Positions 12,045 through 23,750 of a stretch of DNA of 64,000 bases are shown one piece after another. Origin of the DNA: Colius striatus. Lineage: Eukaryota; Chordata; Aves; Coliiformes; Coliidae. Below the pieces are notes generated by a model. That model saw only the letters and a program-made list of their open reading frames with translations, was not told the DNA's origin and made no database searches. Numbering within the stretch: position 1 is the stretch's first letter; the number at the start of each line of letters is the position of its first letter. Where the stretch lies: NCBI RefSeq assembly GCF_028858725.1, contig NC_084771.1, positions 10,010,915 through 10,074,914 of the forward strand. The letters are read 5' to 3'. Both the position numbers and the translations under genes were made by a program.

Positions 12045-12054
12045 CTATTTATAG
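12045..12054 (-). promoter_or_regulatory. TATA box, candidate core promoter of GPR12-like
   Basis: The minus strand reads CTATAAATAG, a near-consensus TATA element inside otherwise GC-rich DNA. It lies about 450 bp upstream of the coding exon and points toward it. A start of transcription near 12018 would follow from normal spacing. Confidence 0.5.
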
Positions 12055-12670
12055 CTCAAAGCGGCCCTCCACCCCCCCGTCAGCCCTTTCTTTTTTGCGT
12101 TCAGAGAGTAAAAATAAATACTATTAATAGGCCAGCCCTCGCATCTATGCGGAGCCGCTGATGAAAGGAGAAGGCAGCGGCAAGGGACAGCCTGCGTTAA
12201 CTTTCTCCTTCCTCCTTCCCTTCCTTTGGCAAAGACTAGCGCAAGATGCTCCCAGCCGCCCTCAGCCCGCTGCAGGATCCTGCCCTGCTCGGGTACCCCT
12301 GGCAGAGTCAATGCCCATCTCCCCGGGCCGGGCAGCCGAGGTGTGAAGGTCGGAATTGGGGGGAAGGGGAGTGCTCTGCCCGCAGCCCTCTGCCCGCCCC
12401 CGCCGCCGGCATCCCCCGTTCCCGCACGCAGCCCAGCCCAGCCCGGCCATCCCCCGCCGCCGAGGCTGGTTGTTTTACCTGGCTTTAATGCTCGAGGATC
12501 CGCTGGCTTCCCCCCGTGGCTTTTTTCCCCTTTATTTATTTATTTCCTTCCCGGTGCTTGGTGTGAAGCCTCATTCCTCGCTGAGCATCGCTAATAACGT
12601 TGGCAGATAGCTGGCATCGACTCGCGCTTAATATTCCTGCCCCATTGGATCTGCTGATAAATCTCAACTC

Positions 12671-12678
12671 TGACGTCA
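12671..12678. promoter_or_regulatory. Palindromic cAMP response element (TGACGTCA)
   Basis: A perfect eight-base CRE sits in an AT-richer block (about 12.60-12.76 kb) within the GC-rich upstream region, about 620 bp above the TATA box. CREB/ATF proteins bind this sequence. Because the receptor family raises cAMP constitutively, the site could feed back on its own gene; that is inference. Confidence 0.45.
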
Positions 12679-12789
12679 AAGTCTTCACTTATATTCATGA
12701 TCCAAGCCTGTGAATCAGAGCCGCTGTGATCAGAATAACAACAAGCCCGGCTCCCTGCTCCACATCTCCATCCACAACCCGCGGGCACG

Positions 12790-12827
12790 GGCGGGAGCGC
12801 GCACACGCGCCCGGGCGCGCTCCCGCC
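12790..12827. repeat. GC-rich inverted repeat (12-bp perfect stem)
   Basis: Left arm 12790-12801 (GGCGGGAGCGCG) pairs exactly with right arm 12816-12827, leaving a 14-base loop of alternating purine/pyrimidine character. It can form a stable hairpin or cruciform, and the GCGCGCACACGCGC part could adopt Z-DNA. Confidence 0.6.
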
Positions 12828-14189
12828 GTTCATTCATGAGCCTCTCTCGACGCACCTCCCCAAGGTCGGGGCCCCTCTCTGCACCTGCGTTTTGCGGATG
12901 CAGTTTGGGCGCCCGCCAGGTCCCGGCCGCTCGCAGAGGTTTATTTTTACCGCTGGTGCCGTGGGATGCGGTGATCGGGAGGGGGGTGGGATCCGGCACA
13001 GCGCGGCTCACCCGCCCCGCTCTTCAAGGGCAATGCCCGGGGACTGCAGCATCAGTGCCCCTGCGCCCCAGGAGCCGGGGGTGATGGAGGGCGGTCCTGG
13101 GCAACTGAGCTGGGGCAGACGCAACCTCCTCACGCACCACATGAAGGCATCACACCCCACAGCCTTCACACCGCATGGGTTTCCCTCCGGGCAGCCTAAA
13201 AGGTGGGATGAGGAGGATCCACACCTGGAAATTCCCACCCTCCTGAGGGGGGGAACCTGCCGGAGGACGGTGGGTGCGGGGGTCCGTCGCTTTCCCTGCA
13301 CCCACCCACTCCCGGGGCTTCCTTTCTGATTCTTTGGGAAAGGATCAGCCAGGGAAGGAACGAATCCCAAAGCCACGGTTGTTTTTGCGGCCACAGACAG
13401 CTCCGTGATTCGGCTCAGGAGCAGATCTCCAAAGCAGGGATGCTCAGCTCCGGGCTCCGCGGTATCTCAGCTACACCTTCTCCCTCTTTCCCTGCTGCTT
13501 TCGTAACACTCAAGCTTCACTCTCTCACCCCCTTCTCTCTCTCCCAGGCTGTAGCAATGCAGTGCAGCAAGCTCAACACCGGGAAGCATTTCCAGCTCCT
13601 GGTGTACAAAGATACCGAGGTGAATATCTGGGCTTGGCTGAAACCGATGGCCCCAGTTAGGAGCATCTGGCTCCCTAATCAGGCCAAGCCCCGTCCCAGG
13701 GGCCTTGAATCGTCACCCACCTGCGTGACCGAGCTCCGTTGTGTGCCGAGTGACATGAGCAGCACGGAAAGGGGCGGAGGAAACCTGAGTGAGGAGCTGA
13801 ATGAATTCACTCCCGCTCCGCGCAATTACGCAGCGCCTGGGGAAGGGGGAGGGAAGGGGGGATGAGGAGCTGCTGCTGACTCCCCTCGGCAGCAGCCTTG
13901 GCCAGGAGGTGGGTGCAGCAGACGGGTCGGCGATGTGGAGCTGCTCTGCAGGATCACAGCCCACCCGGGGTCCCTGGTGCTGAGATGAGTGTGAGCATTC
14001 TCAGTAGGGGAGGACTCGCTGTCCCCATTGGATCTGCCCAAATCCCTGGCGAGTACCAGACCCCTGCAGGTATTATCTGCCTCCCTTTCTGTGCATCTAT
14101 CTCATGGGGCTTCTTGCCCTCCTGCTCCATGTATCCTATGAAGGTTTTGGGGGTTACAAGGCCTTGTGCTGGGCTGGCAGAAAAAACCT

Positions 14190-14577
14190 GAAGCTTTTCT
14201 TCCTAGAAAAGAGAAGGCTGAAGGAGGAAACCTCATCAACACTGATCAGTCCCTAGAGGGTAGGTGTCAGCAGGATGGGGAGACACTTTTTTTTCTGTGA
14301 TGGCCAGTGAGAGGACAAGGGGTAATGGACACAAGCTGGAACACAACAAGTTCCACTGGAACACAAGGAGAAACTCCTTTGGTGCTGAGGTGAGGGAGCC
14401 CTGGCCCAGGCTGCCCAGGGAGGGTGTGGAATCTCCTGCTCAGGAGGTTTCCAAACCCACCTGGACACGTTCCTGTGCCCCCTGAGCGAGGGGAACCTGC
14501 TGTAGCAGGGGCTTGGGCTGGAGCAGCTCTGCAGGGCCCTTCCAACCATTTAATGATTCTATGACTCCCTCCCTGTG
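14190..14577 (+). mobile_element. CR1 LINE fragment, plus orientation
   Basis: Runs from GAAAAGAGAAGGCTGAAGGA through GCCCTGGCCCAGGCTGCCCA to the 3' end TTTAATGATTCTATGACT. Only the 3' end remains, with internal differences from consensus. Confidence 0.85.
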
Positions 14578-14920
14578 CCTGGATCCTGCCAACAGCTGGA
14601 CCTGAGCAGTGAAACGCTGCTTCTGCCCTGCTACACAAACCAACCCCATGGAGAGTCGCTCCTTTGTGTGGCAAAACAGGGATGAAAGAAGTCTCAGGAC
14701 TGTGCCAATGTATCTCCACTCTCCTTTCCCTGTGGTCACACAACGAGGAGAACATAACCCATGTGATGTGGCAGTCACACAGCTGTGTGCCACATTATTT
14801 CCCTGCTAGCCAGGAATGGCTTTAGGATGTCTCTAGACTCTCAGTGGTGCCTGCACTGGGCACTGAGAAGCAGCCGAGGGGCTGCCAGGATTTGGCAGCT
14901 GCACAGGGACTGGCACAGCT

Positions 14921-14938
14921 GTCTGTCTGTCTGTCTGA
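14921..14938. repeat. (CTGT)n microsatellite
   Basis: Four to five tandem CTGT units. Confidence 0.7.
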
Positions 14939-16281
14939 AAGGGGAAATGGTCTGTGCTGGAGTGCTGTGGTTTCCTTAAGACATTGGTGACAAAAATGTG
15001 GTCATTTCTAAACCAAAGCACTTTGCCTTCAAAGCTGCCCTGAATGCATCTGTGAGGATCCACCACTGCACCTCACATCTGTAATACTTGATTATTTGCC
15101 TTTTATAGTTATGTGTGATGCCCTGAGCTGACTGTGTCTCTGCAGGAACATTTTAACAATACATTCCTTATGCTCTATCTGTATGTAAATCATGGGCTCA
15201 GTAGTGAGGAGTAAAAATCAAAGGTAATCAGAGACACCAGCAAAAGCCTGACCTGTAATCACAGCATGAGAGGCCACCGGCCTCACCTGGGGATGTCCCT
15301 AATCAGAAGGCTTTCCCTTCTCCTTTCCCACCTTCATTTCTCATCTTCCTCCTTAGCTTTTGGCCCTTGAGAGGACCCTCAGTGCCAAATACCCCACACA
15401 GTCCTCCCCCAGCCCTGTCCCTGGGGACACAGGGTGCTGCCGACATGGCAGGGCTTGACCTGACTCTCCACCCTACCTTAGACTGTGCTTTCTTTGGTTA
15501 AAACCCAAGTGGCTGGCATGACTACAATGGCAATAACCTGCCAAAGCAGATGGACTGGCAGCATTTTCACCATTTTCTGTTGGGTTTGCAAACAGCCACC
15601 AAAACGTGCTGAAAACCACAGGCAACTGAGCCAGTGGGCAGCAGGGTTTAGATGCCCTGTGGCATTGCAGAGGGCTGGGAATGCCACGGGGTGCCACAGG
15701 CACTGCCCCAACTCCAGAGCATCCTTTCTGGGCACCCTCCACTATCCATCCTGAATGGCTAACAAAGCTGTACCTTCGATGTGCTTCATAAACCAGATCC
15801 AACGTCATTCTCCATCATTTCTTGTCTCTAAAAGAGTTACAATCAACTTTATTTCTTTTCCTTGTGGAAACACCATCACCTCCCTGCATCACCTGAGCTT
15901 TTCCCACTCCTGCCAGAACATCCCATGGCCATACTGACAAACCAGTGAGCTCATTGCCCAGAGACCCCCCCAAGCTGGGTGTGCAAAGTCACACTGCTGG
16001 GAATCCAGCTCTGTCTCTACAGCGGGTGCTTTTCTGCAGCGAGCGGGCACAGCCTTGTTTCAGTGCTGCTTGTTGTTCCCTACGTTACTCCAACGGTGCT
16101 TGAACAGCTATAAGAAGGAAAAGCACAGCTATAATTAGCAGTGCTGACTAATCAGGGTGGCAAACAAACGCTCTGCACCCGTCAGCCTCCCCAAAACGGG
16201 GCCGTCGGGGGCCGTGCGTGAAGTCCTACATTCAAGGGCTTTGCATAATCTTTGACAGTATGGGTGGAAATTAGGCCATTT

Positions 16282-16303
16282 TCTTGCTGCTGCTGCTGCT
16301 GCT
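16282..16303. repeat. (CTG)n short tandem repeat
   Basis: Seven CTG units in a row on the plus strand, next to an octamer-like TTTGCATAAT at about 16240. Not in a recognised coding frame. Confidence 0.75.
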
Positions 16304-16409
16304 GGAGAGTGGGGGCTTCTGCCAGTGCTGCTTCAGCCTCCCAGCCCAGCAGGAGGAAGGACTGGGGCTCTGTGAGGGCCACTAACCCATGGGCCTCAGC
16401 ACCTCAGCT

Positions 16410-16510
16410 ACACAGCTTTCGAGTATCTCCAGGGATGGTGACTCCCATCACCTCCCTGGGCAGCCTGTTCCAAGCACAGTTGCAACCCTGCTTTTACCTC
16501 CTCTGCAGAT
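16410..16510 (-). mobile_element. Diverged CR1 fragment, minus orientation
   Basis: Matches the CR1 stretch TCCAGGGATGGTGACTCC followed by CTGGGCAGCCTGTTCCAA, as in older CR1 subfamilies. The 3' end is missing. Confidence 0.6.
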
Positions 16511-16705
16511 GGATGGTTTGGCTTTTGCAGCCCTGAGGAACACATGTCTCACCCTGCCTCATGATGTGGACATATGAGATACCTTCCTGCACCTGAGAGA
16601 TCTCTGTGTTTGGTGTCGGGCTGCTGGGGACACCACATCTGGCTGCAGGAGAGAAGGAGCAGCCCTGCCTGTTTAAAGACTCCCTCTCAATTCTCCTCCT
16701 GATTC

Positions 16706-16910
16706 ATAGAATCATAGAACCACAGAATGGTGGGGTTGGAAGGGACCTTTAGAGATCATCCAGTCCAACCCCCCTGCAGAAGCACGGTCACCTAGATCAG
16801 GTCACATAGGAACAGGCGGGTCTTGAAGACCTCCAAGGAAGGAGCCTCCACAACCCCTCTGGGCAGCCTGTGCCAGGGCTCCCTCACCCTCACACCAAAG
16901 CAATCAGGCC
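16706..16910 (-). mobile_element. CR1 LINE fragment, minus orientation
   Basis: Starts with the doubled 3' terminal repeat (ATAGAATCATAGAACCACAG) and GGTTGGAAGGGACCTTTAGA, ending in the CCAGGGCTCCCTCACCCTCA region. About 200 bp, heavily 5'-truncated. Confidence 0.9.
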
Positions 16911-17399
16911 AAGCCAGAGGAAGGATTTTCCCTCCTTCCTCCAGTGGTGTCATTCCCACCTGAATGATTTTACTCCAAGTCCTTTGGCTGCACTGCTTGC
17001 CTGAGCCAGGGGAACACGTTCAGAAGCGCCTTTGCTGGCAGGCACCATGTCACCATGTGTCAGCTCAGCCCTGGTGAGCAGGTATTTAGGGGCAGGGTGA
17101 GTTTTTGTCTGTGATAAAGGGCTTTTGCACCATGCTTTCCTCTTTCTCCCAGGCTGTATTCGGTGCTCTGGATGGCTGCCTCATCAGCCAAGCTGTGCCA
17201 AGCTGTAGGGACCTGGGAGTGTGCAGGATGTGAGGCAAAATATTAGGGCAAATGATTGTGAGCATGAATAATGCACAATAACCTAGTTTGCCTGACATGG
17301 CACAGAGGTAAGGAAGGAGGGGTTTTGTGGTTTTGGAAGGGGCAGAATGGGAAATATTAATAATAATAGCCCGGAGTCTTTTGGCAGCTGAGTGCAGGG

Positions 17400-17830
17400 G
17401 AACCTTCCCTCCCGACCTGCTGCTCTCGCCGCCCGCTGCCACCAGCGTGAGCTGGTAAAGCCAGGCTCGGAGCGAGCTGCTCCGGAGGACATCGCCTGCC
17501 GAGCCCGCACCGGCACCGCCACAACACTTGAGCCTCGTCAGAGATGTGGATCTGAGCAGCACGAAGGTCCCAGGTCCGTACGGAAAAACCATCGCTGCCC
17601 CGGGGCCGGCGGCGCATCAGCACCAAAAGAAACCCGTGTAGGGATGGGCAGGGATTTGCTGCTGTTTGCAAGCGCTAAAACCCCTTGTACGATCCCTCCC
17701 GACGTGGCGGCACAGGGGGAGGTCAGGCAGCGGGGCAAAGCCCCCCATGGCAGCACTCGAAGGACCTGCAGCCTCCCCAGTTCCTCTCCTGCTGAGCAGG
17801 AAGGACGTCGGGCTTCTGAAAACCCGGGGA
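17400..17830. other. Orphan CpG-rich patch
   Basis: A CpG-dense patch between the two genes, carrying a 175-codon open frame on the plus strand and others on the minus strand. No protein family is recognised. It could be a distal promoter, an enhancer or a noncoding RNA start. Confidence 0.4.
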
Positions 17831-18789
17831 ACAAGTTCTCAGCTTTGAAGTGGAGCAAAAGGCAGCTCCACCACCCCCTCGCCTGGGCACAGCCCAGCCT
17901 CTCTATTTATTGCTTTTAACTCTGGCTTCTGACATTTAAACAGGATCCTGCGTGGAGTCGTGGTGCTGGGCTCCCCTCCGAGCATCTCCCCAGCACGGGC
18001 ACACTCCCTGGGGTTAGGCTGGGGACCACACTCCCTCAATCCAGAGCATGGGATGAGCTAGGACCTGGCCAGGAAAAGCTCCCAGCTGCTTGCTGGTAAG
18101 TGAAATGATTCCTATCAAGCAAGTGCTTGGCTTGGAAACAAAAAGTCAGCTTGAGATAGGGAGAGTTATAAGTGGGTGAAGGCAAGGGCTGGGAGTGACA
18201 GGAGAAGCTCCCCTGGGCTTGTGCGAGGTGCTGCAACTCCTTGTCCCTCTGCTGCCTGTGTGCCTGAGCCAGGGCCCTGCCCAGCCCAGCAGGATGGGCC
18301 CCAAAAGGAACAAAAAATGCCCATTTGCCCCTAAAGATCTCAGTAACAGAAACAACATGGAAAAGGCAGATTTCAGCCCCCTGCATCTGACACTGCTGCT
18401 CCCCCTCGGCAGGGCACAGGGGGAAGTTGTCTCCTCAGCTGTTACACAGGTGATGCTCCTTCTGCCTGTGAACATCCTGGTAGGAGCCACGACGGCTCCC
18501 TGGCTTTCCCTGGGTGTGGGGTGGCACTTGCAGGCAACATCACTGCAGCCCACAGTGGCAGTGGGGCCTCATCTCAATCCTTACCTGGATTTTGAGTGTG
18601 TGGAGGTTTTTTTCCCCTCTCTGGGCATTGTGTTTTCTCCTTCAACCTCACTGCCCAGGGCTGCATGTCAGTAGGGGGGATTTCCCCGGGGTTAAAGAGA
18701 CATTTCCAGGAGTGAAAATGCCCAGCCAGAGCAGAGAGCTGCTCAGTATACTGGGAATCTGCCTTCCCATCCTCCAGGCTCTGGTTTAA

Positions 18790-19012
18790 ACCAGGGAAGT
18801 CCCAGCCCTCCCCTCACCCTGCCCATCCCACCACTAACCCCTGGCCCTCAGCACCTCAGCTCCATGGCTTTGGGATCCCTCCAGGCCTGGGCACTCCCCC
18901 AGCTCCCTGGGCAGCCTGGCACAGGGGCTGACACCCCTCTCAGGGAAACAGTTCTGCCTCAGCTCCAATCTCAGCCTCTCCTGGGGCAACTTGATTCTAT
19001 GATTGTATGACT
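18790..19012 (-). mobile_element. CR1 LINE fragment, minus orientation
   Basis: Same subfamily as the copy at 3031: CCCAGCCCTCCCCTCACCCT, then CTCCCTGGGCAGCCTGGCAC. It ends abruptly in GATTCTATGATTGTATGA, which is the sense-strand CR1 end, so the right edge looks rearranged. Confidence 0.8.
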
Positions 19013-21642
19013 GCATCTGCCCTGCCTTTATTTACCACCCGGGAGTCCTCAGGCAGGGTGAGGCTGACGGGACAGATGGGGAGGATGAGACATGGGGCTG
19101 CACCTTCCCATCCAGTTTTGAGCTATTTCCCATAGTCTTTTGATGTTTTTGCTTTTTCTCCTGAAAAGTCACCTCCCTTGTCAGAGCTGGAAGTCACAAT
19201 CACCTTCCCTGATACCAGTGTAATCGTGTTTGATGAGTCATTTGTTTAATGGGGAACAGGCTGCTGGTTGCTATAGGGATGGCAGCTGAGGGGAGAGGAT
19301 CCCTTCATTACCCTAATCGTGCCTTGTGACAGAGAAAACACAAGTCCAGACAATTCCAGGCCGAGCTCTACTCAATTGTTTGTCACAAGTTGAGATGCTG
19401 GGCTCTTTCCCCAGCTGGAGAGATGCAGGGATGCCCAGGAAGGTCCTTGAGCATGGGACAACTTGAGTTTGAGGACATCACAGGGTTGGGAGGTGGTGGG
19501 GACCAGGGAGGTGAGTGTTGTGCTTGATGTGAGGTACCACAGGGAAACTGGGAGCTGTGGGGGCTGCAGTGGCTTTGGGGTGATGGAAGGAGACACTGAT
19601 GAGCTCCTCACCACTAGCTCCCCATCCCTCCTGAAGCTGTTTCTCTGTATCTGACAAAAAATGTGGTTCCTGGGAGTGCCATGGCTGATCCCTTTTTAAC
19701 ACAGCCAGTGCCCTGATTTGCAAAGGGGATGTGCTGGTATCTTATTGGCAGCGCTGACAGAGCTGGGGCTGTTTGGCACCTTTGGAAATGAGGCCACTGG
19801 GTCACTGAGGGCAGCCTCAAGGTGACCAGGAACCGTCTCCTCCTGGCTGAGTGCTGCCAGCCTTTCTCCCCACTGGGTTTCATTGCTGTGGGGCATCCCT
19901 GTCCCACAGCCAGGCATCTCCCAGGGGTGCCTGCTGCATCCCTTTGCCCTTTGTTTCACCTCCTCTCCCATGCCAGACTGAAGGGAGGTTTACTCCCGAG
20001 TTTGGTTGCAGAAGAGGCTCCCAGCCACTTCTAAAGGGGACACAGGGAGGGAATTCTGCCAGATCCAGCCCCACAGCACCCCACCACTATCAGTAACCCC
20101 CTCCATCTGCATGCTGCTTGTCAGAGGCACTACCCTCCCCTGGGACACCTCCTGCTTCCCCAGCTCTTCATTAGGGAACTGCTAATTACCACCAGAGCCT
20201 TCATGGATGCAGTTTCACTGCAACACACTCACTTTGTGTAAAAGGGCTATATTTAGCTGCCTTGCTCCTGCTGGGGATGCAGATTGCCTGCTCACTCTTT
20301 TCTCCTCTGAATCAGGAGAGTTTGGTGTCTCTTGGTGATGGGGAGGGGGGAGAAACCTCCAACCTTCAACTGTGCTCTCCAGAAAGGTTTGTACTTGTTC
20401 TTTCCCACATGAATGGGGTTTGAAAGGCTCTTCAGCAGGCTCCCAGCAGTGTGGGGCTTCATCCCTTCCCCTTCACAAAGCCCACTGTGCAAAATAAAAG
20501 GTGGGAAAAGTAAAAGGAGGATGGCCCCAGGGGACACTCAGTCTTCCTGGGTAGCAGCCTGTCTGTCACCTCTTTGGTGGACAGCACTCAGGGCATTGCA
20601 GAAGAGATCTGTCCCCAGATCTACTTTGTTGGATACCTGAGGCCCCCAAATCCTGCCCGTGGCATCTCAATCCCATCTTGTTGAGTCCCAACCCCCCCCA
20701 GACCCTGTCCCAATGAGTCCCTGACCCTGAAATCCTGTCTTGCTGGATCCCTGGTCCCTGACCCCAGAGGGGACAGCCATGGCCACATTCCCCTCTGTCT
20801 CGTGGGGAGGGGAGATGCTACATGACCACACAATTAAATGATCATTACAGCTCAGTGTGTAATTAAACCGATCCCAAACCCCCAGCTCAGGATCAGTTAT
20901 GGCTGGGTGGCTATTTCAGCAAGGAAAGAAACCAATCCCCAAATCCCCCTGTTTTCTTCATCAGGTGTTTGTTGAGACATCCAAGAGGCAGAATAGGATC
21001 CTGAAAGAGCAGGAGAGGCGTGTGGCAGAGATGGAGGCAGCTCTGAGGTCGGCTCTGCACACAGCCTCATGCTGGGGCACTGCTGCCCAGGGAGCACAGG
21101 GCTATTTTTAGCTCCTTGGCTTTTGAAGAAAACAAAACCCTGTCCAGGAAAAACACCACTGATATCTAGGGGAAAAATAAACCAAGCCCTGATCCTGGTC
21201 CTTGGGAGCATCCTGTGTCCCCTGGAGAGCAGCTCCACACCCTCCAGTGCTCACAGGTGCTGTGCTGGGGTTGGGGACTGGCCCCCCAGCCCTGGCTCAT
21301 TGCTATTGAGAGGAATAGAGGGGATTTCACCCCAAAGCACAGGCTGTTTCACTGGAATAGGGAGGTGAATGCTCTGACCAGGGGCAGAGCTGCTACTCGA
21401 TGCCCATCCTGGTGCCAGGAGGATGCTGCAGCATTAGCTGGTGCCTCTGGAAGGGAAGGGGAAGCAGATGACAGTGAGGGTTTGTTTGCAGAGCATTCAT
21501 GAAAAGTGGGGCCAAGGCTGTACCGTGAGCCCAGGGCATGGCCAGAAGCCTCCCGTGGCAGCACAGCTCAGCTCTTTGGGGCTGCTGTGTTTGGAGCCAT
21601 CTCTCATGGGCTGGACACCCATGTCCCCAGAATAGGGTGTTT

Positions 21643-21835
21643 CATAGAATCATAGACTGGAAGGGCCCTGCAGAGCTCCTCCAGCCCAACCCCTGCTAAA
21701 GCAGGTTCAAGTCAACCAGGGGGCACAGGAACGTGTCCAGGTGGGGTTGGAAACCTCCTGAGAAGGAGCCTCCACACCCTCCCTGGGCAGCCTGGGCCAG
21801 GGCTCCCTCACCTCAGCACCAAAGGAGTTTCACCA
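21643..21835 (-). mobile_element. CR1 LINE fragment, minus orientation
   Basis: ATAGAATCATAGACTGGAAG at the 3' end, then CTCCAGCCCAACCCCTGCTA and the CCCTGGGCAGCCTGGGCCAG block. About 190 bp. Confidence 0.9.
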
Positions 21836-22389
21836 AAGAAAGAAGTTTTGGCTACCTCAGATGCCCTGGCAAATGACAAAACCCAAGGAGGGGAGCAGGG
21901 CTGTGAAACCTGCTCAGCAGGATAAATAAAAGGGTTCATAGAGAGCAAGAGCTGGCTGGACAGCCCCGGCCAGACCATCTGGTTCATCCCTCCATCACCA
22001 CTCCTGCCCCACTGGCAGCTCTGTGGGGATTTTGGCAGCTTTTGAGAGCCCAAGATAATGCTGCAGGGAGGGCAACAGGAGGAAAAGAAGATGCCTGACT
22101 TCTCCTGGCACTGAGGAAGAGGCGATGCTGCTCGAGCTGACGGGCTGATGGGGAGCGTTGGCTGCTGGGGGGGTGAGTGGGAGCCTGAATCCACCAAAGA
22201 CCTACAAAGCACAGGGAGACCTCCTTAAATGCTCCCCACCAGGCTTGGGGGAAAATCAGGGTGGAAATGGATGGGGTGGAACCCAAAGTGAGGGCATTCA
22301 TCATCCCTAAAGCTACAGCAGAGAGAAAGGGCTCTGTGAGCCAGGAGAGGAGCTGCTGGTGATGTTGGGATCCTCCCAGGAAGATCCAC

Positions 22390-22476
22390 CAGCCTGGCAT
22401 GTTATTTTCCTCAGTGCTCAGCCTGGCATGTTATTTTCCTCAGTGCTCAGCCTGGCATGTTATTTTTTTCACTGCT
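22390..22476. repeat. Three-copy 29-bp tandem repeat
   Basis: Units at 22390-22418, 22419-22447 and 22448-22476 begin CAGCCTGGCATGTTATTTT. The first two are identical; the third differs by a few bases. Confidence 0.9.
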
Positions 22477-22959
22477 GAGATATAATTAGCGCCAGTTCCT
22501 CAGGAGCTGTCACTCACCATCACACAAGGTTTGCTTTTCTTAGGAATATGACTAACTGGCAAATGATAAAACACACTCAGGGAAGGGGAGGGGGGGAAGG
22601 GAATTAATATTTTTCCTCTCTGGGAAGGGAAAAAAAGAAACTCCACAACTTCAGGAGCCACTTTGCAGTCCTAGAGAAAGCAATAAACTCTGACAGTGCC
22701 CAAGGGGGGATGTGTGAGCCACCTGCCAGTCACACCAGGCAGCCTGTGGCTCCTCCCAGCACCAGGATGCTCAAAGCCAAGGCTGGGGTGGGAGTCACCA
22801 AGATGCTCATCACCATGGCTGCTCTGCAGGGAAACAACCACCACAAAAAGTCAAACCACCCTCCTGCCAGCCTCCTATTGATCCCTTCCCTTTCTCCCCC
22901 CCACTCACCTCCATGTGTGGTACTGGGGGGATGCTCGTGGCCCCTCTCCCTCCCAGCAC

Positions 22960-23750
22960 AGCTCTTTGAACACAGCAGGCTTCTGCAGGCTCATCTCCTC
23001 ACCAGGAAGGATGTGGCTCCCAGGGAGGGAAGGTGGCACTGCATTGATGAACCATTCATCAATGATCTGGGTGAGGGGACTGAGGGCACCCTCAGTCAGT
23101 TCACTGATGACATGAGGCTGGGTGTGAGCTGAGACCTGTGTGAGGGCAGGTGCCTCTGCAGAGAGCCCTGGCCAGGCTGGAGCCATGGGCCAAGGGCAGT
23201 GGGATGAGGTTGCCCAAGTTCCAGGTTCTGCCCTTGGGCCTCACCAACCCCAGGCTGGGGCAGAGGGGCTGGAAAGCTGCTGGAGAGAAAGGGCCTGGGA
23301 GGGTTGGTGACAGCATCTGAACATGAGCCAGCAGCGTGCCCAGGTGGGCAAGGAGGCCAGTGGCATCCTGGCTGGGATCAGCAGCAGTGTGAGCAGCAGG
23401 AGCAGGGCAGGGATTGTCCCCTGTGCTGGGCCCTGGTTAGGCTGCAGCTCCAGGGCTGTGCTCAGTGCTGGGCCCCTCACTCACTGCCACAGGGACACTG
23501 AGGGGCTGCAGCATGGCCAGAGCCGGGCACAGAGCTGGGGAAGGGGCTGGAGCACAAGGGGCTGGGGAGGGGCTGAGGGAATGGGGGTGTTGAGCCTGGA
23601 GAAGAGGAGGCTGAGGGCAGACAGGAGCCCTCTCTGACACTCCCTGACAGGAGGCTGCAGGGAGCTGGGGGTTGGTCTGTGTTCCCAAAGTAATGAGCAA
23701 TAGGAAAGAGGAAACAGCCTCAAGTTGCCCCAGGAGAGGTTTAGATTCCA
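22960..23750 (+). mobile_element. CR1 LINE fragment, plus orientation (about 0.8 kb)
   Basis: The longest CR1 piece here. It includes ORF2-derived sequence (CAACGTGCC-type GCAGCGTGCCCAGGTGGGCA, GAGAAGAGGAGGCTGAGGGC) and is broken by stops and indels. It stops before the usual terminal repeat, at about CCCCAGGAGAGGTTTAGATT. Confidence 0.85.

Larger units (their letters stand above)
10540..13090. other. CpG-rich island over GPR12-like and its upstream region
   Basis: CpG dinucleotides are dense over the coding exon and upstream to about 13.09 kb, in contrast with the flanks. The only AT-rich breaks are the TATA area and the CRE block. The density explains the many long spurious open frames on both strands here. 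Confidence 0.6.
12055..13540. other. Upstream flank of GPR12-like
   Basis: GC-rich flank with no coding gene seen. It contains the CRE (12671), the GC hairpin (12790-12827) and a distinct AT-richer block at 12600-12760 that looks like a regulatory module. Everything after about 13.09 kb loses CpG density. Confidence 0.5.
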
